A stretch of 23,153 nucleotides of DNA from an uncultured Eubacteriales bacterium. Its GTDB lineage: Bacteria > Bacillota > Clostridia > Oscillospirales > Acutalibacteraceae. The position numbers and the translations under genes were made by a program. The notes under the pieces are model-generated. The model saw only the letters and a list, made by a program, of their open reading frames with translations, did no database searches and was not told the DNA's origin. The stretch's first letter is position 1. Every line of letters starts with the position of its first letter. Shown one piece after another: positions 1-7,580 of this stretch. The DNA lies in assembly GCA_934486755.1 (NCBI GenBank), contig CAKSQT010000024.1:1-23153 (forward strand). The letters run 5' to 3'.

Positions 1-333
1 ATTCAATACAGCGAGGATATTCCTGAAGATTTGTCTTTGTTAAAGGTAAAGGATTTTCTTGAGGAAATGAAAAAGGTTGCGGCTGAAAGTTATCGTGTTC
101 TAAAAAAGGATAAGTTCTGTGCAGTTCTTATGGGTGATACACGCCAAAAAGGTCATATGATACCGATGTCTTTTGATGTTATGCGTATCTTTGAAGAAGC
201 AGGCTTTAAGCTCAAAGAACTAATTATCAAAGAACAACACAACTGTAAGGCAACGGGTTATTGGAAAACCAATAGCGTAAAATATAATTTTTTGCTTATA
301 GCACACGAGTATTTGTTCGTGTTTAAAAAATAG
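1..333 (+). CDS. DNA methyltransferase, C-terminal part (cut by window edge)
   Basis: The frame is open from the first base to TAG at 331-333, so this is the last 110 codons of a longer gene. The fragment matches the C-terminal part of N4-cytosine/N6-adenine DNA methyltransferases of the N6_N4_Mtase family. A segment reading VLMGDTRQ follows a helix ending in RVLKKDKF, the usual 'methylated-product strand' pattern, and the protein ends in a hydrophobic strand (FLLIAHEYLFVFKK) typical of this family. The catalytic (D/N/S)PP(Y/W) motif and the SAM-binding motif would lie upstream and are not visible. It probably modifies host DNA as part of a restriction-modification or other defence cassette with the next two genes. 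A TTG at 31 could be taken as a start but has no ribosome binding site, and the homologous sequence continues upstream of it. The family call is fairly safe; target base and specificity cannot be read. Confidence 0.82.
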   Translation: MQYSEDIPEDLSLLKVKDFLEEMKKVAAESYRVLKKDKFCAVLMGDTRQKGHMIPMSFDVMRIFEEAGFKLKELIIKEQHNCKATGYWKTNSVKYNFLLIAHEYLFVFKK

Positions 334-354
334 AACGGAAAAAGAGGAATAGAG

Positions 355-1044
355 ATGTCGAAAGGATTAGTTTACATACTTACAAATCCGTGCCTTGATG
401 GATGGGTTAAAATAGGTATGACAGAACGCAATGATATTGAAAGACGGCTACAGGAATTAAATTCACCTACAAACATTCCGTTATCATATCGTTGTTATGC
501 TGTTTATGAAGTGGAAAATCCACTCGAAGTTGAAAAAAGGATACATAGCATTATTGATAGAGTTGATGATTCGTTACACGCAAGAGAACAATTAAATAAT
601 GGTAGAATCAGAGAGCGAGAGTTTTTTAAGATTTCTCCTGAAACAGCGTATGGCATTTTTAAAGATATTGCAAGTTTGCGTGGTGATACAAGCAAACTGA
701 AGCTCTACGCACCGACACTTGAACAATCTCAAGAACAAGAGATAGCAGAAAGAAAAACAAAACGTTCTAACAATTCGTTCAAACTGTTAAATATTGCTGT
801 TGGAGAAGAAATCACATTTCTATATGATGATGCGGTTACAGCAAAAGTACTAAATGATAAGAATCAGGTTGAGTACGAGGGCGAGAGTTATTCGGTAACT
901 AAGTTGGCGTGCAAACTGCTAATTGAAAGACACGGGTGGTCTGAAAATTTGCACGTAAATGGTTGGATGTATTTTACAAAAGACGGAATTTCACTAAGCG
1001 ATTTGCGTGATAGTATTGAAAGCCTTGAAGAAAATAATGATTAA
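355..1044 (+). CDS. GIY-YIG nuclease family protein (T5orf172-like) with RAMA/DUF4357-like C-terminus
   Basis: This 229-residue protein has an N-terminal GIY-YIG nuclease fold of the T5orf172/MUG113 type at about residues 4-100. The VYI triad lies in GLVYILTNP, the KIG triad in VKIGMT, the expected catalytic Arg in the ERRLQELN helix, and the metal-binding Glu in VEKRIH. A charged linker (about 120-140) follows, then a compact domain (about 143-222) with a GxxxxF...Y-x-G-x-x-Y pattern and an N-G-W-x-Y-F motif. This resembles the RAMA or DUF4357 domains seen on restriction and modification proteins. It starts at ATG 355 behind a GAGGAA-type site, 21 bp after the methyltransferase stop, so the two are likely co-transcribed. 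It may be the cleaving partner of the methyltransferase or a separate anti-phage nuclease. The nuclease family is clear; its role in defence is inferred from context. Confidence 0.8.
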   Translation: MSKGLVYILTNPCLDGWVKIGMTERNDIERRLQELNSPTNIPLSYRCYAVYEVENPLEVEKRIHSIIDRVDDSLHAREQLNNGRIREREFFKISPETAYGIFKDIASLRGDTSKLKLYAPTLEQSQEQEIAERKTKRSNNSFKLLNIAVGEEITFLYDDAVTAKVLNDKNQVEYEGESYSVTKLACKLLIERHGWSENLHVNGWMYFTKDGISLSDLRDSIESLEENND

Positions 1045-1079
1045 TATGTTTTGTGCATATAATCAGAAGGTGTGAGTGT

Positions 1080-2588
1080 ATGAAGGTTAATGTTTTTAAA
1101 ATTGAAAATGATAAAGTCGATGATTTGACAGTAGAATTAGAAGAAAATGGGTTTGAATGTGAAGCAGATAATGAGGATGAAAACGGTTATACTTCTTTAT
1201 ATTTAAGGAAAAAGCGCTCTGAGAACAAAGGTTGGTTAGGGTATTATCAGCAACTGTTATCTGATGATAAGTTTGCTTACTATACTGAAAATATCGGTAG
1301 TGAAACTGTTTCCGGTCTTTTCCTAATACAAAAGGATGAATACTCATATGTGCTTTCGTATGGACAAACGCACTTTATTATTCGAAAATATTGTGATAAA
1401 GACTTTGGTTTAAATCTTGCGGAGCGAATTCTCGATCCCCAAGGGTTGAAAATGAAACATTCACAAACATTTACTTCGGCAGGAAAAAAAGACATAACCT
1501 CATACATACGAAACAGAAAATTAGATGATTCTCGTGATTATGGAGAAGCGTTTAGCTATGTAAAATGTAAAACAGCGAATAAAGCTTTGTGGGGAGAAAC
1601 AGTAGACTTTGGTGAATCAGTACGTTTTTCTTTTGGAAAATCCTTTAAATTAAAACCTACCGAACTATATTGTTTTACTGATGAGATAGAAAAAGCATTA
1701 AAATCAGAAGTGAGAATTAGGCTGCCGAGATACCACAGAGTTTTTGATAAAGATATATTAACTAGCTTGAACGAGGAATTAGACAAACACTTCCTAGATT
1801 TTATTACAGAGGTAGATGTTAGCGATTATTGGCTGACAGGTGTTAGTTTTAATTTTTCAAATGATTATCGTTATTCTCTTAAGATTTACAGAACCGATTT
1901 ATCCGAAATTAGTGATACGTTAGATGCAAACTTTATTCGTGAAACAATTGTAAAAAACAAAGATAAAATTAATAATAATTACAATGTAATCAAAGTTATA
2001 TTTTATGACGAAAATGATGAGGTTCTATTTGCCAAAAAGCTGAAGGAATTGTTGCAAATCACTGTGGAATTAAACGGAAATTACTATGTGTTCTTTCAAA
2101 ATGAATGGGTTGAATTTAGCGAGTCTTATGTCAAATTTACCGAAGAACAAGTTGATAGCATAAATTATAAGATTAAACCATCAACAAATCAAACGGAAAC
2201 AGAACTAATCGATACTTTGGTAGCGAGCGGAAATTATACGCAACTACATAAAGATAATGTCTATATTGGTGGAAAGTACTGTATTGAAAAAGCGGATCTT
2301 ATGGATGCCGAAAATGTTATAATGATAAAGGATCAACATCAACAAGCAGACCTAGTCTATTTGGTCAAGCAGGCTACCACATCGTTACGATTATCTAATG
2401 CTGGTGAGATAGGTGAAAATGTATTTAACGGGCGAAATGTTTGTCTGTGGATGTTGACAAGTAGAAAAACTTTGAATAAACTTTCAGATTTCAAATCATT
2501 CCATTTGCTTGATGCGTTAAATGATTTTAAAAAGGCCGCGGTCAATTTAAATTTGACGCCGGAGATTTGGATAACATTAGAACAATAA
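1080..2588 (+). CDS. TIGR04141/DUF6119-like sporadically distributed protein
   Basis: This 502-residue soluble protein has no signal peptide or membrane segment. It resembles the TIGR04141 (DUF6119) family, which is found patchily across bacteria in what look like transferred cassettes. Family-like elements are an aromatic-rich segment about 60-80 residues in, a 'FLIQKDEYSYVLSYGQ' strand pair, a DFGLNLAERILDP helix, and late in the protein an ADLVYLVKQ...SLRLSNAGEIGENVF stretch. I know no biochemical function for the family; association with defence islands is the working idea. I chose ATG 1080 because AGAAGG lies about 9 bp upstream; a GTG at 1053 would add nine residues but has no ribosome binding site. 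The gene follows the nuclease by 35 bp and is AT-rich like it. The family assignment rests on remembered motif order and needs a profile search (TIGR04141/PF19614-type model). Confidence 0.6.
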   Translation: MKVNVFKIENDKVDDLTVELEENGFECEADNEDENGYTSLYLRKKRSENKGWLGYYQQLLSDDKFAYYTENIGSETVSGLFLIQKDEYSYVLSYGQTHFIIRKYCDKDFGLNLAERILDPQGLKMKHSQTFTSAGKKDITSYIRNRKLDDSRDYGEAFSYVKCKTANKALWGETVDFGESVRFSFGKSFKLKPTELYCFTDEIEKALKSEVRIRLPRYHRVFDKDILTSLNEELDKHFLDFITEVDVSDYWLTGVSFNFSNDYRYSLKIYRTDLSEISDTLDANFIRETIVKNKDKINNNYNVIKVIFYDENDEVLFAKKLKELLQITVELNGNYYVFFQNEWVEFSESYVKFTEEQVDSINYKIKPSTNQTETELIDTLVASGNYTQLHKDNVYIGGKYCIEKADLMDAENVIMIKDQHQQADLVYLVKQATTSLRLSNAGEIGENVFNGRNVCLWMLTSRKTLNKLSDFKSFHLLDALNDFKKAAVNLNLTPEIWITLEQ

Positions 2589-2737
2589 TTGCTCTTGAAA
2601 GTTCAAGTGAAATTAAGTATAATAAACAAGCTGACACGGATGCTTGAAAAGTGATAGCAAAATGATAGCAAAAGTTAGGATAACCTATGCAATTAGGATA
2701 ATCTAAGACGAATAATCAAATTGCACCAAAACGCTAA

Positions 2738-2765
2738 AACAAAATCGTTTAAGGTCGGTTTTGTT
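2738..2765 (+). terminator. Weak terminator-like hairpin
   Basis: Arms AACAAAATCG (2738-2747) and CGGTTTTGTT (2756-2765) form a 10-bp stem with one G-U pair and an 8-base loop. The T-rich descending arm and following TTGTTG resemble a Rho-independent terminator, but the stem is AT-rich and the U-tract is interrupted. It could end transcription from the defence genes; support is weak. Confidence 0.35.
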
Positions 2766-2802
2766 GTTGCGAATGGCTCTGAGTTCGGTTTTCTGAAATT
2801 TA

Positions 2803-2840
2803 TCCCGAAGGTTTGTTAACGAACCTTCGGGATGTTTTTA
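2803..2840 (+). terminator. Rho-independent terminator
   Basis: TCCCGAAGGTT (2803-2813) pairs perfectly with AACCTTCGGGA (2822-2832). The stem can be extended inward by a G-U and a G-C pair to a TTAA loop. It is followed by TGTTTTTATAT. This is a strong stem with a U-run, the best terminator in the window, about 215 bp after the last defence gene. Being a near-palindrome it may also work for transcripts from the right. Confidence 0.8.
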
Positions 2841-2915
2841 TATCTGCACTATTTATAAGGTAAAAAATTATACTGTAAATGTACTGTAACATAAAAAATG
2901 GTAATTAATCGGGTT

Positions 2916-2956
2916 TTAAAGCAACGGATCAAGGACGGTCTGTTGCTTTTATTTTT
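2916..2956 (+). terminator. Second Rho-independent terminator-like hairpin
   Basis: AAAGCAAC (2918-2925) pairs with GTTGCTTT (2942-2949). The stem extends inward through a G-U pair and further pairs over a GGATC...GGTC interior, and is followed by TATTTTTAC. It sits just upstream of the AT-rich promoter region and would insulate the downstream operon from read-through. Confidence 0.6.
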
Positions 2957-3027
2957 ACAAAAAATATATGGTCAGAAAACAATAAAAAAGTATCATTTTA
3001 CTACAAGAATAAGATTTGTGGCGATTG

Positions 3028-3033
3028 TATAAT
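3028..3033 (+). promoter_or_regulatory. Candidate -10 box for the glycan operon
   Basis: A perfect TATAAT lies 130 bp upstream of the GH2 start codon in the AT-rich leader. No convincing TTGACA-like -35 is present 16-18 bp upstream, so the promoter may need an activator. A second, weaker option is TTGGTA (3080-3085) with AATAAT (3105-3110). The choice cannot be made from sequence alone. Confidence 0.45.
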
Positions 3034-3034
3034 G

Positions 3035-3070
3035 TCTACAAAGAAAAGTCAATTAATTGTAGAGAAAAGT
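3035..3070. promoter_or_regulatory. Candidate operator: direct and inverted repeats
   Basis: AGAAAAGT occurs at 3042-3049 and again at 3063-3070, 21 bp apart (two helical turns), each followed shortly by TTAATT. The same stretch carries an inverted pair, TCTACAA (3035-3041) and TTGTAGA (3057-3063). Direct repeats two turns apart are the usual footprint of AraC-family activators, the class (for example YesN-like) that commonly controls LplB/YtcP-type transporters. Assignment to such a regulator is inference; no regulator gene is in the window. Confidence 0.35.
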
Positions 3071-3109
3071 GTTAATTTCTTGGTACTGATTGTACTTTTT
3101 TACAAATAA

Positions 3110-3134
3110 TTACAAAATTTTTTAAATTTTGTAA
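3110..3134. promoter_or_regulatory. Perfect AT-rich inverted repeat in the leader
   Basis: TTACAAAATTT (3110-3120) and AAATTTTGTAA (3124-3134) are perfect reverse complements separated by TTT, ending 28 bp before the GH2 start. It can act as an operator or as a weak leader hairpin near the ribosome binding site. The composition is extremely AT-rich, so chance is possible, but an 11-bp perfect match is notable. Confidence 0.4.
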
Positions 3135-3162
3135 AAATCAAAATAATGGAAGAAGATGGAGA

Positions 3163-6018
3163 ATGAGGAACGATCAGTTTGCTGATATAGCTGCTTCTTA
3201 CAGTACCGATAAGCGAAAAGGTCTTACTGTGCCTGAACCGATTGCCGTATCGGATTCGGCGGTGTATTTGGAGCAAAACGGAGACGGACGCTTTGACCCC
3301 GTCGGCAAGATTGAAAGCCGCGATCAATTAGATTTGAAAATAAAAGATATGCGCCGCGAATACAGCGATTTTTTAACCGATTTGGCTCCGAAGGCTCAAT
3401 CGGTTGAAACGCGTGTTGATATAAACGAATTTGAGTTTTGCCTTAACGGCGGCAGTCGGGAGACTGTAAAAATTCCGCATTACGGCGGACCGTGCGGCGA
3501 CCAGACCGCCGTTTATGAAACGGATTTTTCACTTGAAGCGTTTGAAGGCAAAAATGTTGTTTTGTGCTTTAAAGGCGTGGACTATATTGCCGAGGTTTTC
3601 GTTAATGACGCATTTGTCGGTTCTCACGAAGGCTTCTTCTCGCCGTTTGAATTTGATATAACCGAGGCTGTAAAGGTCGGAAATAATAGGTTAAAAGTAA
3701 TCGTAAAAAATATGGAAAAGATGCAGTTCGGCGGCGACAAGATATATGCCGCGACGGGGCTCGGTTGGGACGACCCGTATGTCGGCTGGCATCATTGCCC
3801 CGCGGGTCTCGGGATATACAATAAAGTTTTTGTCGAACTCCGCAACAGCGCTTACATAGCTGACATTTTCCCGAGGATTTCCGAAGACGCATCGGAAATA
3901 TGGATAGAAACATCGGGAACTGCCGAAACCGAGGATTACTATTTTGAGGTTTCTGTTTACGGGCAGAATTTTGAACACACCGAATTTGATAATTACAAAT
4001 TCACCCCCGCAACAAATGCGGAATGCGGCTTAAACGACACCTTTACCGAGGCAATAATGCTTAAAAAAGGCACTCTCGGAAATGCGATTCCCTTAAAGCT
4101 GGGAAAAGGTTATAACCGCTTTATTATGCCGCTTGAAATTAAAGAGCCTAAGTTATGGGATAACGATACCCCGTATCTCTATAAAGCGATAGTAAAACTC
4201 TATGTAGAGGGCAAATTGGTAAGCGCAAAGAGCAGGCAGTTCGGCGTAAGGTATTTCAAACAGGACATCGAAAGCGTTCCAAAAGGTAAGTTTTATCTTA
4301 ACGGAAAAGAGGTAAGGCTGATGGGCGCCAACACAATGGGCTTTGAGCAACAAGATGTCTTAAAGGAAGACTACGGACAGTTGATAACCGATATTTTGCT
4401 TGCAAAAGCGGCGAATATGAATTTTTTAAGGATTACTCAAAGACCCGTTCAGGAAGAAATATACGATTATTGCGACAGGCTCGGACTTATGGTGCAGACG
4501 GATTTTCCAACCTTCGGTTCAATAAGAATAAACCAATACTGCGAGGTTTTGAGGCAGACTGAGGAAATGGAAAAAATTGTCCGCTCCCACCCGTGCTGCA
4601 TAATAGATTCGTATATCAACGAACCGTTTCCTAACGCAAACAATCAACCGCACAGGATGTTGAAACGCAACGAACTTACTTGCGCGTTCAGGGCGATGGA
4701 CGATATAGTTCATCTTCAAAATCCTGACAGAGTCATAAAGCATATTGACGGCGACTACGATCCGCCAGACGCTTCAATGCCTGACAACCATTGTTATACG
4801 ATGTGGTATAACGGCCATGGAATTGATTACGGAAAACTGCACAAGGGATATTGGATGGACGTAAAGCCCGGTTGGCATTACGGTTGCGGCGAATTCGGCG
4901 CAGAGGGTCTTGAACGCTCCGAGCTTATGGATAGGTATTATCCTAAGGAATGGCTTAAAGAACCGTTTGATCCCGCAAACATAATCTGCTGTCAAACGGC
5001 GGCTTTTTCAGGATTCTTTTATGAAAGACCCGATTCAAGGGAAGAATGGATAAAGCAAAGCCAAAAGTATCAGGCGTTTGCGGTCAGGGATATGACTTCG
5101 TCGTTCAGGCGCAATCAGGATATGAATACTTTTGCGCTTCATTTGTTTATTGACGCTTTCCCGAGCGGTTGGCAAAAGGCGGTAATGGACTGCGAGCGCG
5201 TTCCGAAGCCTGCTTATTTCGAGTATATGGATTGCCTGTCCGACGTTTTCTGCTCGCTCAGAAACGACCGAAATACATTCTTCGGCGGAGAAACGGTAAG
5301 TGTGGAGACATACATAAACAACGAAAAAAACAAAAAGGTCGATAAGATAAAGTATTTTGTGACTGTCGGCGAAAAAGTCATCGCTTCGGGCAGTAAGGAG
5401 TATATCAACTCTGTTTCTCAGGGAAGGATAGTTTTCAAACTGCCGAAGGTCGAACGGTGCGAAACGGCGACCTGTTATATGGGCGCTTTTAACGGCGAAG
5501 ATCTCGTCCATTATGCAAAGCAATCGTATAAGGTGTTCTCTTACGAGGAATTGAGAAAACCGAAAACGGTGCCTTACGAAAAATATGCCGTTCAAAAAGC
5601 GCATTTCGATAAAGAGGTAGAAAACGGTTTAAAGCTCATTATCACAAATGTTCCGCAGGGAGTTTATACGGTCTGCGGAAAGGAAATAACCGTTAAAAAA
5701 TGCGGAATGGGCGCTGTCTATTTCGGAAGTCGGAAGACGGGGCATATATGCGCAAACGGTATAGACGCAAACGATTTCGGATATTTTTATGACGAAAAAG
5801 TTGACCGTATGTCGCCGATTGCCGAAACCACCCTGACGGGCGACAGCATAGATTATATAATCAAAAGCTCGAATAAAGACGCACAGGGAAGATGGCAGGA
5901 GGAGGCGCTGTGCGCCGAATGGCAGTACGGCAAAGGCTCGGTAATAGTTTCCCAGCTCCTGCTTGACGGAAAAGAAAAGAACCCCTGCGTTGTAAAATTC
6001 TTGAATAATTTAGTGTGA
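3163..6018 (+). CDS. Glycoside hydrolase family 2 enzyme (cytoplasmic)
   Basis: This 951-residue exo-glycosidase is of the GH2 type (beta-galactosidase/beta-mannosidase/beta-glucuronidase clan) and would hydrolyse imported oligosaccharides. Domains in order: N-terminal jelly-roll sugar-binding domain (about 90-230, with the VDYIAEVFVND and GFFSPFEFDIT strands typical of GH2), an immunoglobulin-like domain (about 235-370), a TIM barrel (about 375-690), and C-terminal beta domains. The barrel shows the expected catalytic pair: acid/base Glu487 in YINEP and nucleophile Glu577 in CGEFGAEG. Substrate cannot be read from these motifs. There is no signal peptide, so it acts inside the cell, which fits the transporter genes downstream. 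ATG 3163 is chosen as the first start in frame; a GGAAGAAG-like site lies about 8 bp upstream. It is the first gene of the operon. Family call is strong, specificity unknown. Confidence 0.88.
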   Translation: MRNDQFADIAASYSTDKRKGLTVPEPIAVSDSAVYLEQNGDGRFDPVGKIESRDQLDLKIKDMRREYSDFLTDLAPKAQSVETRVDINEFEFCLNGGSRETVKIPHYGGPCGDQTAVYETDFSLEAFEGKNVVLCFKGVDYIAEVFVNDAFVGSHEGFFSPFEFDITEAVKVGNNRLKVIVKNMEKMQFGGDKIYAATGLGWDDPYVGWHHCPAGLGIYNKVFVELRNSAYIADIFPRISEDASEIWIETSGTAETEDYYFEVSVYGQNFEHTEFDNYKFTPATNAECGLNDTFTEAIMLKKGTLGNAIPLKLGKGYNRFIMPLEIKEPKLWDNDTPYLYKAIVKLYVEGKLVSAKSRQFGVRYFKQDIESVPKGKFYLNGKEVRLMGANTMGFEQQDVLKEDYGQLITDILLAKAANMNFLRITQRPVQEEIYDYCDRLGLMVQTDFPTFGSIRINQYCEVLRQTEEMEKIVRSHPCCIIDSYINEPFPNANNQPHRMLKRNELTCAFRAMDDIVHLQNPDRVIKHIDGDYDPPDASMPDNHCYTMWYNGHGIDYGKLHKGYWMDVKPGWHYGCGEFGAEGLERSELMDRYYPKEWLKEPFDPANIICCQTAAFSGFFYERPDSREEWIKQSQKYQAFAVRDMTSSFRRNQDMNTFALHLFIDAFPSGWQKAVMDCERVPKPAYFEYMDCLSDVFCSLRNDRNTFFGGETVSVETYINNEKNKKVDKIKYFVTVGEKVIASGSKEYINSVSQGRIVFKLPKVERCETATCYMGAFNGEDLVHYAKQSYKVFSYEELRKPKTVPYEKYAVQKAHFDKEVENGLKLIITNVPQGVYTVCGKEITVKKCGMGAVYFGSRKTGHICANGIDANDFGYFYDEKVDRMSPIAETTLTGDSIDYIIKSSNKDAQGRWQEEALCAEWQYGKGSVIVSQLLLDGKEKNPCVVKFLNNLV

Positions 6019-6071
6019 CAGGTTCGGGGCCTAACCGAATATATAAAATAAAAAGAAAAGGCGGAAAGAGT

Positions 6072-7580
6072 ATGAAATCAAAAAAGTTTTTGTGTGTGTT
6101 TATGACGGTTATCTTTTTGGCGGTCATAGGGACAGTAGGCGTTTCTGCTGCATCATTCAGCGGAAGCGGTAAGGGTACGAAATCAAGCCCTTACCTTGTG
6201 ACTAATGCACAGCAGTTGGACGAAATGCGTAACAACCTTTCTGCCTACTATAAGCTGAGCAACACAATAGATATGTCGGGTGTTGCGAATTTTAAGCCTA
6301 TCGGCAACGTTGCAAAGCCGTTTACGGGAACATTCATTTGCGATACCAATTCAGAGGGCGCGCCTATCTACGCTATTAAAAATCTCACAGTAAACGTATC
6401 TCCCGAGGGCGCAACCGAGGCAGGCGGCTATTCGGGATACAAAAAGGACGGAACATCAGGCTGGGAAGCGGGTCTTTTCGGCAAGGCAAAGGGCGCCACT
6501 TTTAAAAACATAGTTATATTAAACGCAAATATAACAAATAACGTTGAGGGCAGAAACTCGGTCAACAACGACAACAAGCCGAACCCAGGTCAATCCGATG
6601 AAATGGGCGCGGCGGCGCTCGTCGCAATAGGCGATTCCGTTACGGTAACGGGTTGCGGAAGCACGGGCAATGTAACCGCTGCTTGCAACAACGTGGGCGG
6701 CTTGCTCGGATATATGTATAACAACTGCAAGGTTAAAAACAGCTATTCATACGCTACTGTAAGCTCCACGGGCTATTGGAATTCGGCAGGTTTTGCCGCT
6801 GTTGTAGGGGGCACAACGGAGAGCTGTTTCTACAACGGAACTTTTAAAGGCGGTATGTCGAACGCTGGCGCTTTTATAGGAGCGCAGGGTTATAAAAAGG
6901 GAATCACCGTTAAAAACTGCTGGGCAGGCGGAATTGTTAAGACCCCCAGCTCAGGCTGCTTTGGCGGTACAGAGGTTCACGATACACAGGGCTTTGTAAA
7001 TTCCTGTGATTATTCCGAGTATTGCTACACAATAGCAAAAATCGAGGGAAGAAAGAACGCCCAGACAAATAAAAAGGTAACTAACCACAACTATATAACC
7101 GACGAAGTCGGCGGTTTTGAAATGGGATTTGCCGCGGCGAGCATTGCGGAAATAAACGCCGCTTTTTCGGGCAACAGCGCGTGGAACATTGTCGAGGGTC
7201 AGTATCCCCAGCTTAAAGGCGTTGTACCGATAACCGATGAGGCAAAGTATGTTGTCGGAACGGCGGTCGGTCAGGCTGCGGCGGGAGACGCCAACAATGC
7301 CGCGGGAACGGATACGGCAAGCGCCGATACAAATTCCGACGCAACCGAAAGCAATGCCGACACAGCAATTGAAAACGGCAAGCGCGGCGACGACGTTATA
7401 AATACCGAATTCAAAAGCGAGGTGCCGAAGCTCGGCAAGGCGGAATTGATTCTTGTCATAGTTCTTACCGTAATCATAGTGCTGACATTGGGATTTGCGG
7501 TGTTTGTTTTGGTACTCAATATGAAATACATATACAGGACTAAGAAAGATAATTTAGAGGACGGTGCTTTGAATGAGTAA
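6072..7580 (+). CDS. Secreted GLUG-type beta-helix surface protein with C-terminal membrane anchor
   Basis: This 502-residue protein has a signal peptide (MKSKKF..., cleavage probably after VSA at about residue 26). Mature sequence begins with a GSGKGTKSSPYLVTNAQQLD motif, the common opening of GLUG-repeat surface proteins, followed by YYKLSNTIDMSG and FKPIGN...FTGTF. GLUG-like turns continue, best seen in NVGGLLGYMYNN and the following repeats, giving a right-handed beta-solenoid up to about residue 390. An Ala/Asp/Thr-rich linker precedes a single membrane helix (about 459-483) and a short cytoplasmic KTKKD tail. It is therefore anchored outside the cell, perhaps as a glycan-binding or assembly component. 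ATG 6072 has GGAAAGAG upstream and begins the signal peptide; a GTG at 6015 overlapping the GH2 stop would bury it. The gene end overlaps the permease start by 8 bp, implying coupling. Function is inferred. Confidence 0.72.
   Translation: MKSKKFLCVFMTVIFLAVIGTVGVSAASFSGSGKGTKSSPYLVTNAQQLDEMRNNLSAYYKLSNTIDMSGVANFKPIGNVAKPFTGTFICDTNSEGAPIYAIKNLTVNVSPEGATEAGGYSGYKKDGTSGWEAGLFGKAKGATFKNIVILNANITNNVEGRNSVNNDNKPNPGQSDEMGAAALVAIGDSVTVTGCGSTGNVTAACNNVGGLLGYMYNNCKVKNSYSYATVSSTGYWNSAGFAAVVGGTTESCFYNGTFKGGMSNAGAFIGAQGYKKGITVKNCWAGGIVKTPSSGCFGGTEVHDTQGFVNSCDYSEYCYTIAKIEGRKNAQTNKKVTNHNYITDEVGGFEMGFAAASIAEINAAFSGNSAWNIVEGQYPQLKGVVPITDEAKYVVGTAVGQAAAGDANNAAGTDTASADTNSDATESNADTAIENGKRGDDVINTEFKSEVPKLGKAELILVIVLTVIIVLTLGFAVFVLVLNMKYIYRTKKDNLEDGALNE

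Larger units (their letters stand above)
2589..3162. other. Gene-free boundary between defence cassette and glycan operon
   Basis: This 574-bp stretch carries no plausible coding sequence on either strand. The left part contains a short tandem-like direct repeat (GATAGCAAAAT at about 2652-2672). The middle contains three hairpins annotated separately as terminators. The right part, from about 2950, is very AT-rich and holds the presumed promoter and operator repeats of the downstream operon. Base composition and codon choice change across it, AT-rich to the left and clearly higher GC to the right, so it marks the edge between a likely acquired cassette and the neighbouring locus. No tRNA, integrase or clear attachment repeat was seen. 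Confidence 0.6.

Noticed and set aside
1053..1079. GTG start at 1053 for the TIGR04141-like protein
   Set aside because: No ribosome binding site precedes it, whereas ATG 1080 has AGAAGG at proper spacing.
2620..2680. Possible remnant of a tyrosine recombinase C-terminus or attachment site near the short GATAGCAAAAT repeats
   Set aside because: Only a few codons (LTRMLEK-stop) look suggestive, and no matching second attachment repeat or recombinase was found in the window.
5035..5604. A 189-codon open frame on the minus strand inside the GH2 gene
   Set aside because: It is antisense to a clearly conserved GH2 coding region, and its translation is low in recognisable structure. Other long minus-strand frames here are also shadows of + strand genes.
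6015..6071. GTG start at 6015 overlapping the GH2 stop for the GLUG-type protein
   Set aside because: It would place 19 charged residues before a normal signal peptide, and ATG 6072 has its own ribosome binding site.
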